A stretch of 61,675 bases of DNA from assembly GCA_031429355.1 (NCBI GenBank), contig JANOZM010000009.1, positions 1-61,675 on the forward strand, read 5' to 3'. The number at the start of each line of letters is the position of its first letter. Position 1 is the stretch's first letter. The notes below the pieces were generated by a model, which worked only from the letters and a program-made list of their open reading frames with translations, was not told where the DNA came from and did not search any database. Shown in pieces: positions 53,088-61,675 of this stretch. The translations under genes were made by a program, and so were the position numbers. Source of the DNA: JANOZM01 sp031429355. Its GTDB lineage: Bacteria > Pseudomonadota > Gammaproteobacteria > Burkholderiales > Burkholderiaceae_E.

Positions 53088-54566
53088 CTAAGATTGAGTT
53101 TCTGGGGTTACTGCTGTCGCCGTCAAGCGCTCTAAGTTCTCGAGCGCTGGCTTTGTGGCAGCCACCAACCGTGCCAGTACTCCACGGCGCGGTGCGTCGT
53201 CATTTGTTACTTGTGCGATGGTCGGGCCGTACCAGTCTAGGCGGCATGCTCGAATCCAGTTGGCTAGATCTGGCTCGGTATTCCACGCTGCTTGGTTACG
53301 CAGCGTAACTGCCATCCCCCGCAAGAAGTCCTCGACAGTGTCGGTCATGTAGGTGGGCTGGCAGAGCTGGCGCTTGGCAGCGTCGTCATCCAGCGTCGCT
53401 TCAATATGCCCGATTAAGGCGGCGCTGAAAGTCGGCTGGTAGATTCTGATCATGTGCAGGCGTATCACAGCGTCGTCGAATACCGACCGCGCTGCGTTGC
53501 CCGGCGGTGCGTACTCGATTGCACGCGCGGTGCAGTCCACATATAACGTTTCTGGGTGTGCGAGATGCGCCCCGCGCTCCAGTTGCATGCGTTGCTTGTC
53601 GATGTGCTGCACCCGGCCTAGGCGAACCAGGTTCTTTATGCCTCGCAGCTGATCCATTTCCAGCTCGGTCACCGTCGCCCCATGAAACATAGTGGGCCAC
53701 ACATTTGAGTCCAAGCGCATCCACCTCCCGAGGGCCTCCGTTTGTAGGCATAAATCGTGCACGTTGCTGGCTGCTGCATAGATTTCGAACTGACTGGCTA
53801 AGCTACCAAAGGTTTGATCGAAGTGCGCTAAGCCGGGCTGCAGGTGAGCGCGGTTTAGCAGCCAAGGGTCGCGCGGTAGCACCCAAGTGATGTTCTGCGG
53901 CGATGCTCCATTGGCCAGCAGCCAAGAAACGCTGTCGATGGCGGTCTTGCCAGCGCCAAGCACAGTGAAGTATTTCCACTTGGGTGCGAGCCGCACGAGA
54001 TCGTTGGGCGGCACACAGGTTACGCCGTCAGCCACGGTGAACTTACGGGTGTGGGTCAACGGAATAGAGGTTTGCGTCATAGTGGCATCGACCAGCCGCT
54101 TGCCCACGTGCACAGTGTGCATAGCGCCGGATAAGAGCGAGCGGATCGTATAGCTGCTACTGCTTGGTTCACTTACCAACTCTGACATCGAATGAAATCT
54201 GACCCGTCCGCTAGCAAGAAAAGTGTCGCGCATCAGTTGATGGAAATAGTCGGTCACCTCGACACCAGATGCTAATTCCAGTAACCCTTGGTTGAACCCG
54301 GTGCTGTCCGTTCGGTCTTGACCGAGCGATCGCGAAGCAGCCCCGTAGCAGGCCGAAGGCTGATGTAGTCGCACAAACGGGTAAGCATCGTTCCAGTGGC
54401 CACCGGGCGCGGCCCGCCTGTCAACTATGATGAAGTTTGCGTCAGTTTCCTTGAGCATGACGTCCACGAAAGCCATGCCCGTTGCGCCGCAGCCTTTTAC
54501 GAGGTAGTCGGTTTGCAAGGTGTTGTTGCCGGTGTTGGACAAGCGCGCGGATATGGAGTTTTGCAT
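53088..54566 (-). CDS. FAD/NAD(P)-binding monooxygenase-like protein
   Basis: 492 residues. The N-terminal dinucleotide-binding site is YLVKGCGATGMAFVDVML (GCGATG at 25-30), followed by PGGHWNDAYPFVRLHQPS, the GGxW motif of flavin monooxygenases. A second Rossmann motif, TVLGAGKTAIDSVSWLL, starts at about 201. This layout fits class B flavoprotein monooxygenases (Baeyer-Villiger or N-hydroxylating), but the diagnostic FxGxxxHxxxW/P string is not obvious. It is preceded by the SDR gene and followed by the CoA ligase gene 9 bp later. Confidence 0.75.
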   Translation of the reverse strand: MQNSISARLSNTGNNTLQTDYLVKGCGATGMAFVDVMLKETDANFIIVDRRAAPGGHWNDAYPFVRLHQPSACYGAASRSLGQDRTDSTGFNQGLLELASGVEVTDYFHQLMRDTFLASGRVRFHSMSELVSEPSSSSYTIRSLLSGAMHTVHVGKRLVDATMTQTSIPLTHTRKFTVADGVTCVPPNDLVRLAPKWKYFTVLGAGKTAIDSVSWLLANGASPQNITWVLPRDPWLLNRAHLQPGLAHFDQTFGSLASQFEIYAAASNVHDLCLQTEALGRWMRLDSNVWPTMFHGATVTELEMDQLRGIKNLVRLGRVQHIDKQRMQLERGAHLAHPETLYVDCTARAIEYAPPGNAARSVFDDAVIRLHMIRIYQPTFSAALIGHIEATLDDDAAKRQLCQPTYMTDTVEDFLRGMAVTLRNQAAWNTEPDLANWIRACRLDWYGPTIAQVTNDDAPRRGVLARLVAATKPALENLERLTATAVTPETQS

Positions 54567-54583
54567 TTTTTAAGCCTTAATTT

Positions 54584-55618
54584 TCAAAGAGCACAACATC
54601 CATCCCGTAGCTCGGTCATCGTGTCCCGCAGGGACTGTTCTAGCGAAATGGTCTGCTTCCAACCGAGTTCGCGTTTGGCCTTGCTGTTATTGGCGAGCAT
54701 GTTGCCGGACTGCATGGCCTTAGCGAAGTCCGCCGTCATGGTTCGTGGCGCGCCCAGCGTTTTGTTCGACAACCAGTCAAAAAACGGTAGAACGCCGTAC
54801 ATCGCCTTGGGCACGATCATCATGGCACCGGGTACCTTGGGGTCGATAGCGCGCATGATCTTGATGATTTCGGGAAAGGCCGGTGGTGCATCTGCCGACA
54901 ATATATAGCGGCCGCTTGCACCCTTCTGCGCAGCCAGAATGTGCCCGCGCACCACGTCTCGCACATCGATGAAGGGCGGTTTGGCTGTGATCGTCCCCAA
55001 GCGCATCGATCCTTTGATGATGGCCAGCACAAAGTCGGTCGATTGCGTACCGCCCCCGAAGTTTGGACCGATCATAGCGCCCGGCAGAACGGTCACTAAG
55101 TCGACACCCAACCCTTGTGCCTTCGACCAGGCTAGCTTCTCTGCCTCTGTCTTGGCCTTAATGTAGGGGACATCCTTGTTTTGGTTCCAGTTGGTCTCGT
55201 CCGGCAAAGCAGCCCCATCCGCTGGAATGGGCAGCGCCGCGATTGATGAGGTGAGGATGACCCTTGCCACCTTGTTATCGGCCGCCGCGTTCATTGCAGA
55301 CCGCACACCAGCCATGCTGTCTTCGATCAGTTCCGCATCGGCCGTCGCGCTGCCGGTATGGAGGCGGTAAGTGGCCGCGACGTGAAAAAGGTATTGGACA
55401 CCCGCACATACCTTGCGAAACGTGGGTCCATCACGAACGTCAAGCGAAACGATGTCCGTCACACCAAGCGCCTTGAGCGCTGCAGTCTTTGTCGGGTCAT
55501 CCTTGTCCCGAACAGAGACGCGGAGGTTGTTGTATCCGTCCTCCAACAGCATTTTGACTAGATTGAAGCCGACATGGCCATTGGCCCCGGTCACGAATAA
55601 TTTTGATGTCTCGTCCAT
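54584..55618 (-). CDS. Extended short-chain dehydrogenase/reductase
   Basis: 344 residues from ATG 55618 (MDETSKLFVTGANGHVGFNL), chosen because AAAGAG lies upstream and an earlier in-frame start adds only eight residues. The NAD(P) motif TGANGHVG is at 10-17, and the catalytic Ser (TSS, 123-125) and YIKAK (Y152, K156) are complete. It resembles dihydroflavonol reductase or 3-beta-hydroxysteroid dehydrogenase-like enzymes. First gene of the catabolic operon, divergent from the STAND regulator. Confidence 0.9.
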   Translation of the reverse strand: MDETSKLFVTGANGHVGFNLVKMLLEDGYNNLRVSVRDKDDPTKTAALKALGVTDIVSLDVRDGPTFRKVCAGVQYLFHVAATYRLHTGSATADAELIEDSMAGVRSAMNAAADNKVARVILTSSIAALPIPADGAALPDETNWNQNKDVPYIKAKTEAEKLAWSKAQGLGVDLVTVLPGAMIGPNFGGGTQSTDFVLAIIKGSMRLGTITAKPPFIDVRDVVRGHILAAQKGASGRYILSADAPPAFPEIIKIMRAIDPKVPGAMMIVPKAMYGVLPFFDWLSNKTLGAPRTMTADFAKAMQSGNMLANNSKAKRELGWKQTISLEQSLRDTMTELRDGCCAL

Positions 55619-55671
55619 TTGACGACTCTTTCTTTGCAACACTTATGCATTAAAATGTAGTTCTTTGTGTC

Positions 55672-55697
55672 CTTCAGGTCTTTGGGAAAACCTGAAG
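55672..55697. promoter_or_regulatory. Palindrome in the divergent catabolic promoter region
   Basis: CTTCAGGT and ACCTGAAG, an 8-bp perfect inverted repeat with a 10-bp spacer, midway between the SDR and regulator starts. It is the best candidate site for the winged-helix regulator. Confidence 0.55.
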
Positions 55698-55739
55698 AGT
55701 TCTGAAGATTCGCGGCAGATAACAGCAAAGGACTCGTAG

Positions 55740-58370
55740 GTGGAACAGTCGATCGGAAATGCAGCCTCACTGCACGGAGGTGCCGTACAACACCCCTGCT
55801 ATGAGCTGCGCCGAGATATGCGTCAGTTGCTCGTTAACGGTGCCTCAGTTCGCCTAGGCGGCCGTGCCTTCGATCTTTTAGTGGCACTAGCCGACCGACC
55901 CGGCCGCGTGACTTCTATGGACGAGTTAATGCGAGCTCTGTGGCCGAACCAAGTGGTCGAAGAAAACACATTACAAGTGCACATCAGTGCTTTGCGCAAG
56001 CTACTTGGGCCCGAGGCTATCCGCACTGTGCCTGGGCGAGGCTACTTGCTGGTTTTACCTGTCGATGGCGGCGCAATAGCAGCGCCCACCGGAGGCACCA
56101 GCACTGCGCCGCCAGCAACCGTTTCTGCCCTCTCGAACCTCTCGACGAGCCGACTGCCGAACGACCTGCCACCGCTAATCGGCCGCGACTCGGACCTGCA
56201 GGCTTTACAAACGCTACTGGCACAGTACCGTTTAGTTACCGTGGTTGGCCCCGGTGGGGTGGGCAAAACGCGACTGGCGCTGGCCGCTGCAAGTTGGGCG
56301 CTACAGCAAGCCAATTTGGAGGTCGGGTCGGTTCATTTGATCGAGCTGGCCGGCGTGGCCGAGAGCGCCCCTGTGGCCGAGGCAGTGGCGCGCACGCTGG
56401 GCATCAGCCTGCCGGGTCTGCATGCAGCCCCGGCCGAACTGGTAGACGTGCTGGAGAAGCGTGAACTTCTGTTAGTGCTAGACAACTGCGAGCACCGCCT
56501 GCGCGAAGTGGCTGAGCTGGTGGATGCGCTAGCGCGCTACACACCGAGGGTACGCATATTGGCCACTAGCCAGCAGCCGCTGGGCTGCCGCAGCGAGCAG
56601 GTGCTTCGCCTAGAGTCGCTGGTCGTGCCGCAGGACGGAGTCTCTTTGCCCGAAGCCTTGGTGAGCGGTTCGGTGGCGCTACTAATCGAGCGGGTCCGCA
56701 GCCGAGACCCGACCTTTGCAATCGATGCTGGCAATATTGCCGATGCGGTGGCCATCTGCCAGCGGCTCGATGGCCTGCCGCTGGCCATTGAGCTGGCAGC
56801 TGCGCGCGTGCCGTTGCTGGGGCTGACCGGCTTGCGCTTGCGGCTGAACGAACAACTGCGGGTGCTAGCCGCTGGCCCGGGCCACGAGCGTGAGACACGG
56901 CCCGCGCGACAGCGCACGCTACGTGCAGCGATCGCGTGGAGCCATGCGCTACTAGACATCGATGAGCGGCGCATTTTCCGGCGGCTAGGCGTGTTTGCGG
57001 GCAACTTCTCGCTAGCTGCTGCTGAAGCGGTGGCGGCGGACCCCGCAGACGGCGAAACCGATTCGCTTGACCGCCTTCAGGCGCTGGTTGACAGATCACT
57101 GGTGCTGGTGGACAAGTCTCAGTTGCTGAGCGCGGGCGACGGCGCTCGCCTGCGCCTGTTGGACAGTACGCACGCTTTTGCCATCGAGCAATTGCACGCC
57201 GCGGGCGAGCACGGCCTAGTGATGGAGCGGCTGTGCAACGCGATGCTGGGCATTTTCGAACTGAATGCTACACAGCGCGCGCAACACCCCGGCGGCATGG
57301 CAAGCGCGCGCGCGCCCGATATCGGCAACTTGCGTGCCGCGCTCGACTGGCTCAGCTCGCAGCCGACAATGGCGTTGCGCCATATCGAGCTAGCTGGCGC
57401 TGCGGCCTGGGTCTGGCCACGTGTGGGCTTGCGTCAGGAAGGTCTACGGCGTTGCCGCGACGCGTTGGAGCGCGTGAGTGCGGACACACCGGCGGCACTG
57501 GAAGCCCGTTTGCAGCTTGGTTTTGCGCGTCAGGTGCATCGCCGTGCGAATGCACAAGACTGCGCGGCTGCCGAGCGTGCATCCACGCTGTACGCGCTGC
57601 TCGACGACCGGTTGGCACGCTTTTACGCTTTTAGCATCTTGGCGCACATGCGCGCTCTGCGTGGCGAAGAGGCACCCACCATGGCTGCGTTGGAGGCGAT
57701 GGCCAATGCCTTCGATCCTACTGCCAACGAGATCCAGTGGGGAACCTATTTGTTCACCACTGGCTACGCGCTGTGGCAGTTCAACCGCGGTGAAGAAGCG
57801 CTTGCTTTGATGGACCAAGTGCGCCCGTTGCAAATTGCGCACCCGAGTCTTCCCGCTGAGGCGCTGCGTGGTTTGGCCGATGGGCAAATGGCAGGTCTTG
57901 GTTGCCGCTTCGACGCCGCGTTTGCGCATGCGCAGCGCGGACTGCAGGCAGCGCGGCAACTCGATGCCAGCAGCCGCATCGGCATGCTGTTAGGCGACAT
58001 GGCCACCTACCTCACCGAATTGAACCGGCTTGACGAAGCCGTGGCCCACGCGCATGAGGCCGTCGACGTACGTTCGAAGGACGGTACGCTGTGGCTGCAG
58101 CTAGATCAGCTGGCCCAATTGGCCTGCGCCCGCGGGCGGCTGCGCGAGGCGGCGCTAGCCCTAGGCCGCGCCGAAGTTCACAACGCTTGGCGCCCAGGGC
58201 GGCGCGAAGCCGCTTTGCGGCGGCCGTTCGAGCTTGCTAGCGCGGCGGTACGCGAAGCCTTCACTGCCAGCGAATTACAGGCGATCTACGCGCAAGGCGC
58301 AGCGATGGGAGACGTGGAAGTAGCGCTGCTGACCTTGGGTGGGGCGGCAACGGTGGAGCTGGCCGTATAG
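55740..58370 (+). CDS. Winged-helix STAND ATPase transcriptional regulator
   Basis: 876 residues from GTG 55740. Residues 20-107 are an OmpR/CadC-type winged helix (LGGRAFDLLVALADRPGRVT, ENTLQVHISALRKLLG, IRTVPGRGYLLV). A NB-ARC-like NTPase follows: Walker A VGPGGVGKTRLA (169-180), Walker B LLLVLDNCEH (243-252), GLPLAIELAAARVP. The rest (about 480-870) is helical TPR-like repeats. Such STAND regulators switch on genes after ATP and ligand binding. It probably controls the divergent SDR-monooxygenase-ligase operon. Very GC-rich codon use. Confidence 0.9.
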   Translation: MEQSIGNAASLHGGAVQHPCYELRRDMRQLLVNGASVRLGGRAFDLLVALADRPGRVTSMDELMRALWPNQVVEENTLQVHISALRKLLGPEAIRTVPGRGYLLVLPVDGGAIAAPTGGTSTAPPATVSALSNLSTSRLPNDLPPLIGRDSDLQALQTLLAQYRLVTVVGPGGVGKTRLALAAASWALQQANLEVGSVHLIELAGVAESAPVAEAVARTLGISLPGLHAAPAELVDVLEKRELLLVLDNCEHRLREVAELVDALARYTPRVRILATSQQPLGCRSEQVLRLESLVVPQDGVSLPEALVSGSVALLIERVRSRDPTFAIDAGNIADAVAICQRLDGLPLAIELAAARVPLLGLTGLRLRLNEQLRVLAAGPGHERETRPARQRTLRAAIAWSHALLDIDERRIFRRLGVFAGNFSLAAAEAVAADPADGETDSLDRLQALVDRSLVLVDKSQLLSAGDGARLRLLDSTHAFAIEQLHAAGEHGLVMERLCNAMLGIFELNATQRAQHPGGMASARAPDIGNLRAALDWLSSQPTMALRHIELAGAAAWVWPRVGLRQEGLRRCRDALERVSADTPAALEARLQLGFARQVHRRANAQDCAAAERASTLYALLDDRLARFYAFSILAHMRALRGEEAPTMAALEAMANAFDPTANEIQWGTYLFTTGYALWQFNRGEEALALMDQVRPLQIAHPSLPAEALRGLADGQMAGLGCRFDAAFAHAQRGLQAARQLDASSRIGMLLGDMATYLTELNRLDEAVAHAHEAVDVRSKDGTLWLQLDQLAQLACARGRLREAALALGRAEVHNAWRPGRREAALRRPFELASAAVREAFTASELQAIYAQGAAMGDVEVALLTLGGAATVELAV

Positions 58371-58473
58371 CTGCCGCTTAACGATGGCAAGTGGCTTATC
58401 CCTTGCAATTAATGCCGAGGCAACGTCGAATAGACTTATGCTAAAGCTACTGCGTTTATTTGCTGTTTCAAGT

Positions 58474-58779
58474 GCAACTCATTGTTGGGTTTGGTTCGCT
58501 CGAAGTGATGTCTTCGGGGAGCGGGTGGCGGCTAAAAGTTTCATTCGCTCAGACAGCAGCGCTACGCGCTGAACTCGCTCGGTGAAACCATTAGCCGCCA
58601 CCCGCTCTCATCCTGTTTAAATTGGAAGATTCGATTTACAGCAGCCGTGCCTACGCGACCCTCACCACACACAACCACTGAAGCCTGCAACGAGAATAGG
58701 TTCACCGAGCGAGTTCACGGCGCAGCCGTGCTGTCTGAGCGAATGAACCTATTCTCGTTGCAGGCTTAACGCACAAAGC
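58474..58779. repeat. Large nested-hairpin direct repeat, copy 1
   Basis: About 306 bp, nearly identical to 61310-61614. Hairpin A spans 58521-58605, with arms starting GCGGGTGGCGGCTAA. Hairpin B spans 58683-58765, with a perfect 22-bp stem starting GCCTGCAACGAGAATAGG. The loop region of A is close to the reverse complement of that of B. Each loop holds a smaller inner stem (CAGCGC/GCGCTG in A, CACGGC/GCCGTG in B) flanked by the same unpaired sequences (TTCGCTCAGACAG and AACTCGCTCGG). Confidence 0.93.
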
Positions 58780-58793
58780 CAGCCGATTCAACG

Positions 58794-58830
58794 AAAAAGG
58801 GAGGCGATAACAACTCGCCCCCCTTTTTTT
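58794..58830. terminator. Bidirectional intrinsic terminator
   Basis: Stem of about 13 bp with one mismatch (GGGAGGCGA against TCGCCCCCC) and a 7-base loop, with an A run on the left and a T7 run on the right. It terminates phoX on the minus strand and any transcript from the left. Confidence 0.8.
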
Positions 58831-58900
58831 ACTACATGTATCTTTAATACAGTTTGACCACAAATTTAACGCTGTGCATATTTATCGAATTGCATTCGCA

Positions 58901-61192
58901 TTAACTACCGATCCGTCCACCATCATTCTTTGTAATAATTAATGTTGCCGAACGAGGACGTCCTGTTGGACCATAGGCGGCTGTAATTCCGCCAGCGTTA
59001 CCGGGCCAAGTACTGCCCAAGGTAAAGTTTGCAGCAGTACCGATAGCAGGGGTATCTTCACCAGGATGTTGAATGTTCACAAAGATAGTTTTTCCATCTG
59101 CCGTTTCAGCCATTCCTGTGACCTCGGCACCAGGGGGAGCTACCAAAAACCGCTTGAGTCGCGCATCGCCCAACACCGCACCAACAAAGGTTGGCGTTGT
59201 GCCAGTAGCTACCGTACCAGATGCGGCCGTTAAGCTGTTATTAATCGTTTGCGCACCACCGTCACCAACGGCACCTGGAATTGCAGCCAACAACATACAG
59301 TTGGTTTCGTCTGTGAACGCGCCATCATCGGTTTGAATCCAGCAGATACCCGTGCTTTTGCTGAACCATAATCCGTCTGGAGAAGAAAAACTGTTTTTCT
59401 CAGTTAGTTTGGAGATGTTGATCGAAGCAGCCGCATCTTCTTCCGAACCAAATAAGAAAATATCCCATGCGAATTTTACGGCCGCCGATGATCCGCCCTC
59501 TTCTTTAAAACGAATGATATGGCCATTCGGATTTCCACTGCCTCGTGTGCCGTCAGTATCGTTAAACGAACGTGGATTGGCACCATCGGCTGTTGCCGGA
59601 TTGCGATTGGTTGCACTGTTATTTGTCAAGGTCATGTACACCTCGCCGTTGACCGGATTCACCGCTCCCCACTCGGGACGATCCATCTTGGTTGCACCAA
59701 CGGCATCAGCCGCAAGACGCGTGTGCACTAGCACATCACCAAGATCATTAAACTTGAACGGAGCGTATGAGCTGATGGCCGCATTTGTTGTGTTTAATTC
59801 TAACCATTGCCCAGTACCGTCACTGTTGAATTTGGCAACAAATAACTTACCTTCGTTTAAATATTTATCGCCTGCCGCAATTCCCCCACCGATATCAGCT
59901 GGGTCCCAATTAGCTGTGCTGACAAACTTGTAAATATATTCATTGCGGCTATCGCAACCCATGTAAAACGCGAGTGGTTTACCAGACTCGGGAATACTGT
60001 TGACGGCTGCTTCATGTGCAAACCGGCCCATAGCAGTCCGCTTGGCGGGTCTGCTGCTCGGATTTAATGGATCGATTTCGACGTTATAGCCAAAGGTGTT
60101 TGGTTCGTTACGAAAGTCATCGGCACCAGTTGCGCCGGAAGCGGCAATATTCCACCGACTAAACCTAAATTCAGTATCCGGAGCGTCTGTTGGTGTGTAC
60201 CAACCCTGTGAAATAGTTGTTGCTGCCGTTGCGGCAATTGCCGCGCTCGCCACACCGTAGCGCCGCCGTGATGTTACCGATGCAGCGTCTGGAGCACTCG
60301 AAGCTGGTGGCATGTTGAAGTAAAACGCCCAATTCTCTTCACAGGTCAACACCGTACCCCAAGGTGTGTTGCCGGTTCCGCAATTATTCAAAGTGCCGCG
60401 CGCTGTTGCTCCATTGGCATCAAATTTTGTGACCATCTTGTTACGGATACTTGCGATGGCCGAGGCAGGCCCTTTTACATCAACGACAGTTTGCGGTGTA
60501 ACGCGGCGATTAAGCGTCGAGCTCAAGCTATACCCCGTTGGCACGCCAGTGGCGTTCAAGGTCACTTCAACAATCGAAACACCGTGGTGGTTAATTTCTT
60601 TAAGTACTTCTAACGAAGGACGAGTTCGTCCATCCCAGCCGCCAAATTGGTTAAATTTCTTACCATTAACACCGCCCGATGTTTGGCCCTTGGCATGAAA
60701 GAAATGAGCATCTGCCGAGCTTTCGTGATTCACCGCAAGCACTGCACGACTGGTTGCAACAGCCGAATACTTTCCGTCGGTTCCGATGTAGAAAAACTCC
60801 ATTCCATCATGATGGTCGCCAACACGCCCTGCCCAGTCGTCGGTCTCGGTTCCATTGTTCGAATAAGCAGCAACGGATGCACTCAAAGGATCACCCGTGG
60901 CATGTAAAACACGTACCGAGTAACCAGCTGGCACTTGCACCTGATCTTGAATGCTCTTTGACAGTGCGCCAAAGTCTAAGCTTGCTAGTTTCGGTACCGG
61001 TGCTGGAAGCTCGGCGGCAACCACGTCATCACTTGAACCGCAACCACCCATAACCGGGATCGCGGCAGCACCGGTTAACCCTACAAAGCCCCGCAGCATG
61101 TTGCGCCGATGGCCGCTTTGCAGTCCCTTTTCTAAGACCGTTTGAAAATGCTCGTTGTTTGATTCATTACAGTTGATATCGTGATGGGACAT
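58901..61192 (-). CDS. phoX: PhoX-family alkaline phosphatase, Tat-exported
   Basis: 763 residues from ATG 61192 (GGAG seven bases upstream). The N-terminal twin-arginine signal HRRNMLRGFVGLTGAAAIPV ends near GGCGSS, so it may be periplasmic or lipid-anchored. Family blocks include AVNHESSADAHFF, NNCGTGNTPWGTVLTCEENW, MGRFAHEAAVN, FSSPDGLWFSKSTGICWIQT and GMAETADGKTIFVNIQHPGE. PhoX enzymes (DUF839) release phosphate from monoesters using Ca and Fe and are usually induced by phosphate starvation; no clear Pho box was seen. It is bounded by the two hairpin repeats. Confidence 0.92.
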   Translation of the reverse strand: MSHHDINCNESNNEHFQTVLEKGLQSGHRRNMLRGFVGLTGAAAIPVMGGCGSSDDVVAAELPAPVPKLASLDFGALSKSIQDQVQVPAGYSVRVLHATGDPLSASVAAYSNNGTETDDWAGRVGDHHDGMEFFYIGTDGKYSAVATSRAVLAVNHESSADAHFFHAKGQTSGGVNGKKFNQFGGWDGRTRPSLEVLKEINHHGVSIVEVTLNATGVPTGYSLSSTLNRRVTPQTVVDVKGPASAIASIRNKMVTKFDANGATARGTLNNCGTGNTPWGTVLTCEENWAFYFNMPPASSAPDAASVTSRRRYGVASAAIAATAATTISQGWYTPTDAPDTEFRFSRWNIAASGATGADDFRNEPNTFGYNVEIDPLNPSSRPAKRTAMGRFAHEAAVNSIPESGKPLAFYMGCDSRNEYIYKFVSTANWDPADIGGGIAAGDKYLNEGKLFVAKFNSDGTGQWLELNTTNAAISSYAPFKFNDLGDVLVHTRLAADAVGATKMDRPEWGAVNPVNGEVYMTLTNNSATNRNPATADGANPRSFNDTDGTRGSGNPNGHIIRFKEEGGSSAAVKFAWDIFLFGSEEDAAASINISKLTEKNSFSSPDGLWFSKSTGICWIQTDDGAFTDETNCMLLAAIPGAVGDGGAQTINNSLTAASGTVATGTTPTFVGAVLGDARLKRFLVAPPGAEVTGMAETADGKTIFVNIQHPGEDTPAIGTAANFTLGSTWPGNAGGITAAYGPTGRPRSATLIITKNDGGRIGS

Positions 61193-61309
61193 TTGCAGCT
61201 CCAAGTAATGCGCTTTCGGTTTAAACGCTATTAGCGGAGTCTAAAACTCAAAAATGACTGTTTTATTTAGGGACGATTACCAACTTGTTACATTCGCAGC
61301 GCAAGCGTT

Positions 61310-61614
61310 GCAACTTATTGTTGGGTTTGGTTTGCTCCAAGTGATGTCCTCGGGGAGCGGGTGGCGGCTAAAAGTTTCATTCGCTCAGACAGCAGCGCTA
61401 CGCGCTGAACTCGCTCGGTGAAACCATTAGCCGCCACCCGCTCCCATCCTGTTAAATTCAGAGATTCGATTAAAGCAGACCGTGCCTACGCGACCCTCAC
61501 CACACACAACCACTGAAGCCTGCAACGAGAATAGGTTCACCGAGCGAGTTCACGGCGCAGCCGTGCTGTCTGAGCGAATGAACCTATTCTCGTTGCAGGC
61601 TTATTGCACTAAGC
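61310..61614. repeat. Large nested-hairpin direct repeat, copy 2
   Basis: Same orientation as copy 1. Hairpin A spans 61357-61441 and hairpin B spans 61518-61600. Differences from copy 1 are confined mainly to the spacer between the hairpins and the left flank. It lies about 120 bp upstream of the phoX start, as copy 1 lies about 120 bp beyond its stop. Confidence 0.93.
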
Positions 61615-61675
61615 AACTTTGAAACTTGAACTGGCCGACCCGACGTTAGACAAAGCCGACATTTTTCGCGAAACC

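Noticed and set aside
56566..58006. Several long open frames opposite and within the STAND regulator gene
   Set aside because: They are by-products of the high GC content of this gene. The plus-strand frame has complete domains and the others have none.
58474..61614. Composite transposon carrying phoX
   Set aside because: The flanking repeats encode no transposase and no target duplication was seen; the arrangement is reported as a finding without this claim.
1..61675. CRISPR array
   Set aside because: No regularly spaced short repeats. The tandem 24-bp repeat at 40631 has no spacers, and the 58.5/61.3-kb repeats are only two large copies.
1..61675. tRNA or rRNA genes
   Set aside because: No cloverleaf with a CCA end or rRNA-like conserved stretch was recognised on either strand by reading.

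Overview
The window looks like a chromosomal segment of a betaproteobacterium, probably of the order Burkholderiales. The evidence is the atp operon (atpIBEFHAG and the 5' part of atpD, all on the minus strand), whose proteins read like Burkholderiales F-type ATPase subunits. Several other genes (PnuC, a PhoX phosphatase, an HtrA-like pseudo-protease, the 53-residue lysine-rich protein at 34.9 kb) also fit that group. Most of the window has moderate GC content, but about 51.5-58.4 kb is clearly richer in GC and was probably acquired separately.

Layout. 1-6.6 kb: ATP synthase operon with a recognisable promoter. 7.0-24.3 kb: an accessory region dense in toxin-antitoxin (TA) genes. It holds intact modules at 7.1, 22.8 and 23.6 kb, and remnants of VapC, DinJ/RelB, MntA-HepT and two further VapBC-type pairs. 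The same region carries three paralogous secreted ClpP/crotonase-fold proteins, an IS3-family element, an IS21 istB remnant and a bacteriocin locus. That locus encodes a double-glycine-leader peptide, a C39-peptidase ABC exporter and an HlyD adaptor whose 5' end contains a ten-base homopolymer that sets the reading frame. 24.4-37 kb: mostly ordinary cellular genes (HtrA-like protein, GDPD, OmpA lipoprotein plus a large barrel protein, SEC-C protein, DUF2306/LysR pair, oxidoreductase, pnuC), with one fused TA remnant at 33.1 kb. 37-40.4 kb: a HigB/HigA-peptidase module, a cupin and a Phd-VapC module.

40.9-51.0 kb: a defence island built on a split type I restriction-modification locus. hsdM, a YhcG-type nuclease gene and hsdS form one operon. 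A Fic gene overlapping hsdR forms a second. Between them, on the opposite strand, lies a compact three-gene operon: a STAS-like/GHKL-ATPase protein, a small STAS-like DUF4325 protein and a one-helix membrane protein. It resembles a partner-switching module, is of unknown function, and is the best candidate here for an undescribed system.

51.1-58.4 kb: a GC-rich catabolic island. A CoA ligase, a flavoprotein monooxygenase-like protein and an extended SDR run on the minus strand, divergent from an 876-residue winged-helix/STAND-ATPase/TPR regulator, with a palindrome between them. 58.4-61.7 kb: a PhoX-type phosphatase gene flanked by two direct copies of a roughly 305-bp repeat. Each copy contains two large nested hairpins in opposite orientation, in which the unpaired loop sequences are conserved while the stems differ.
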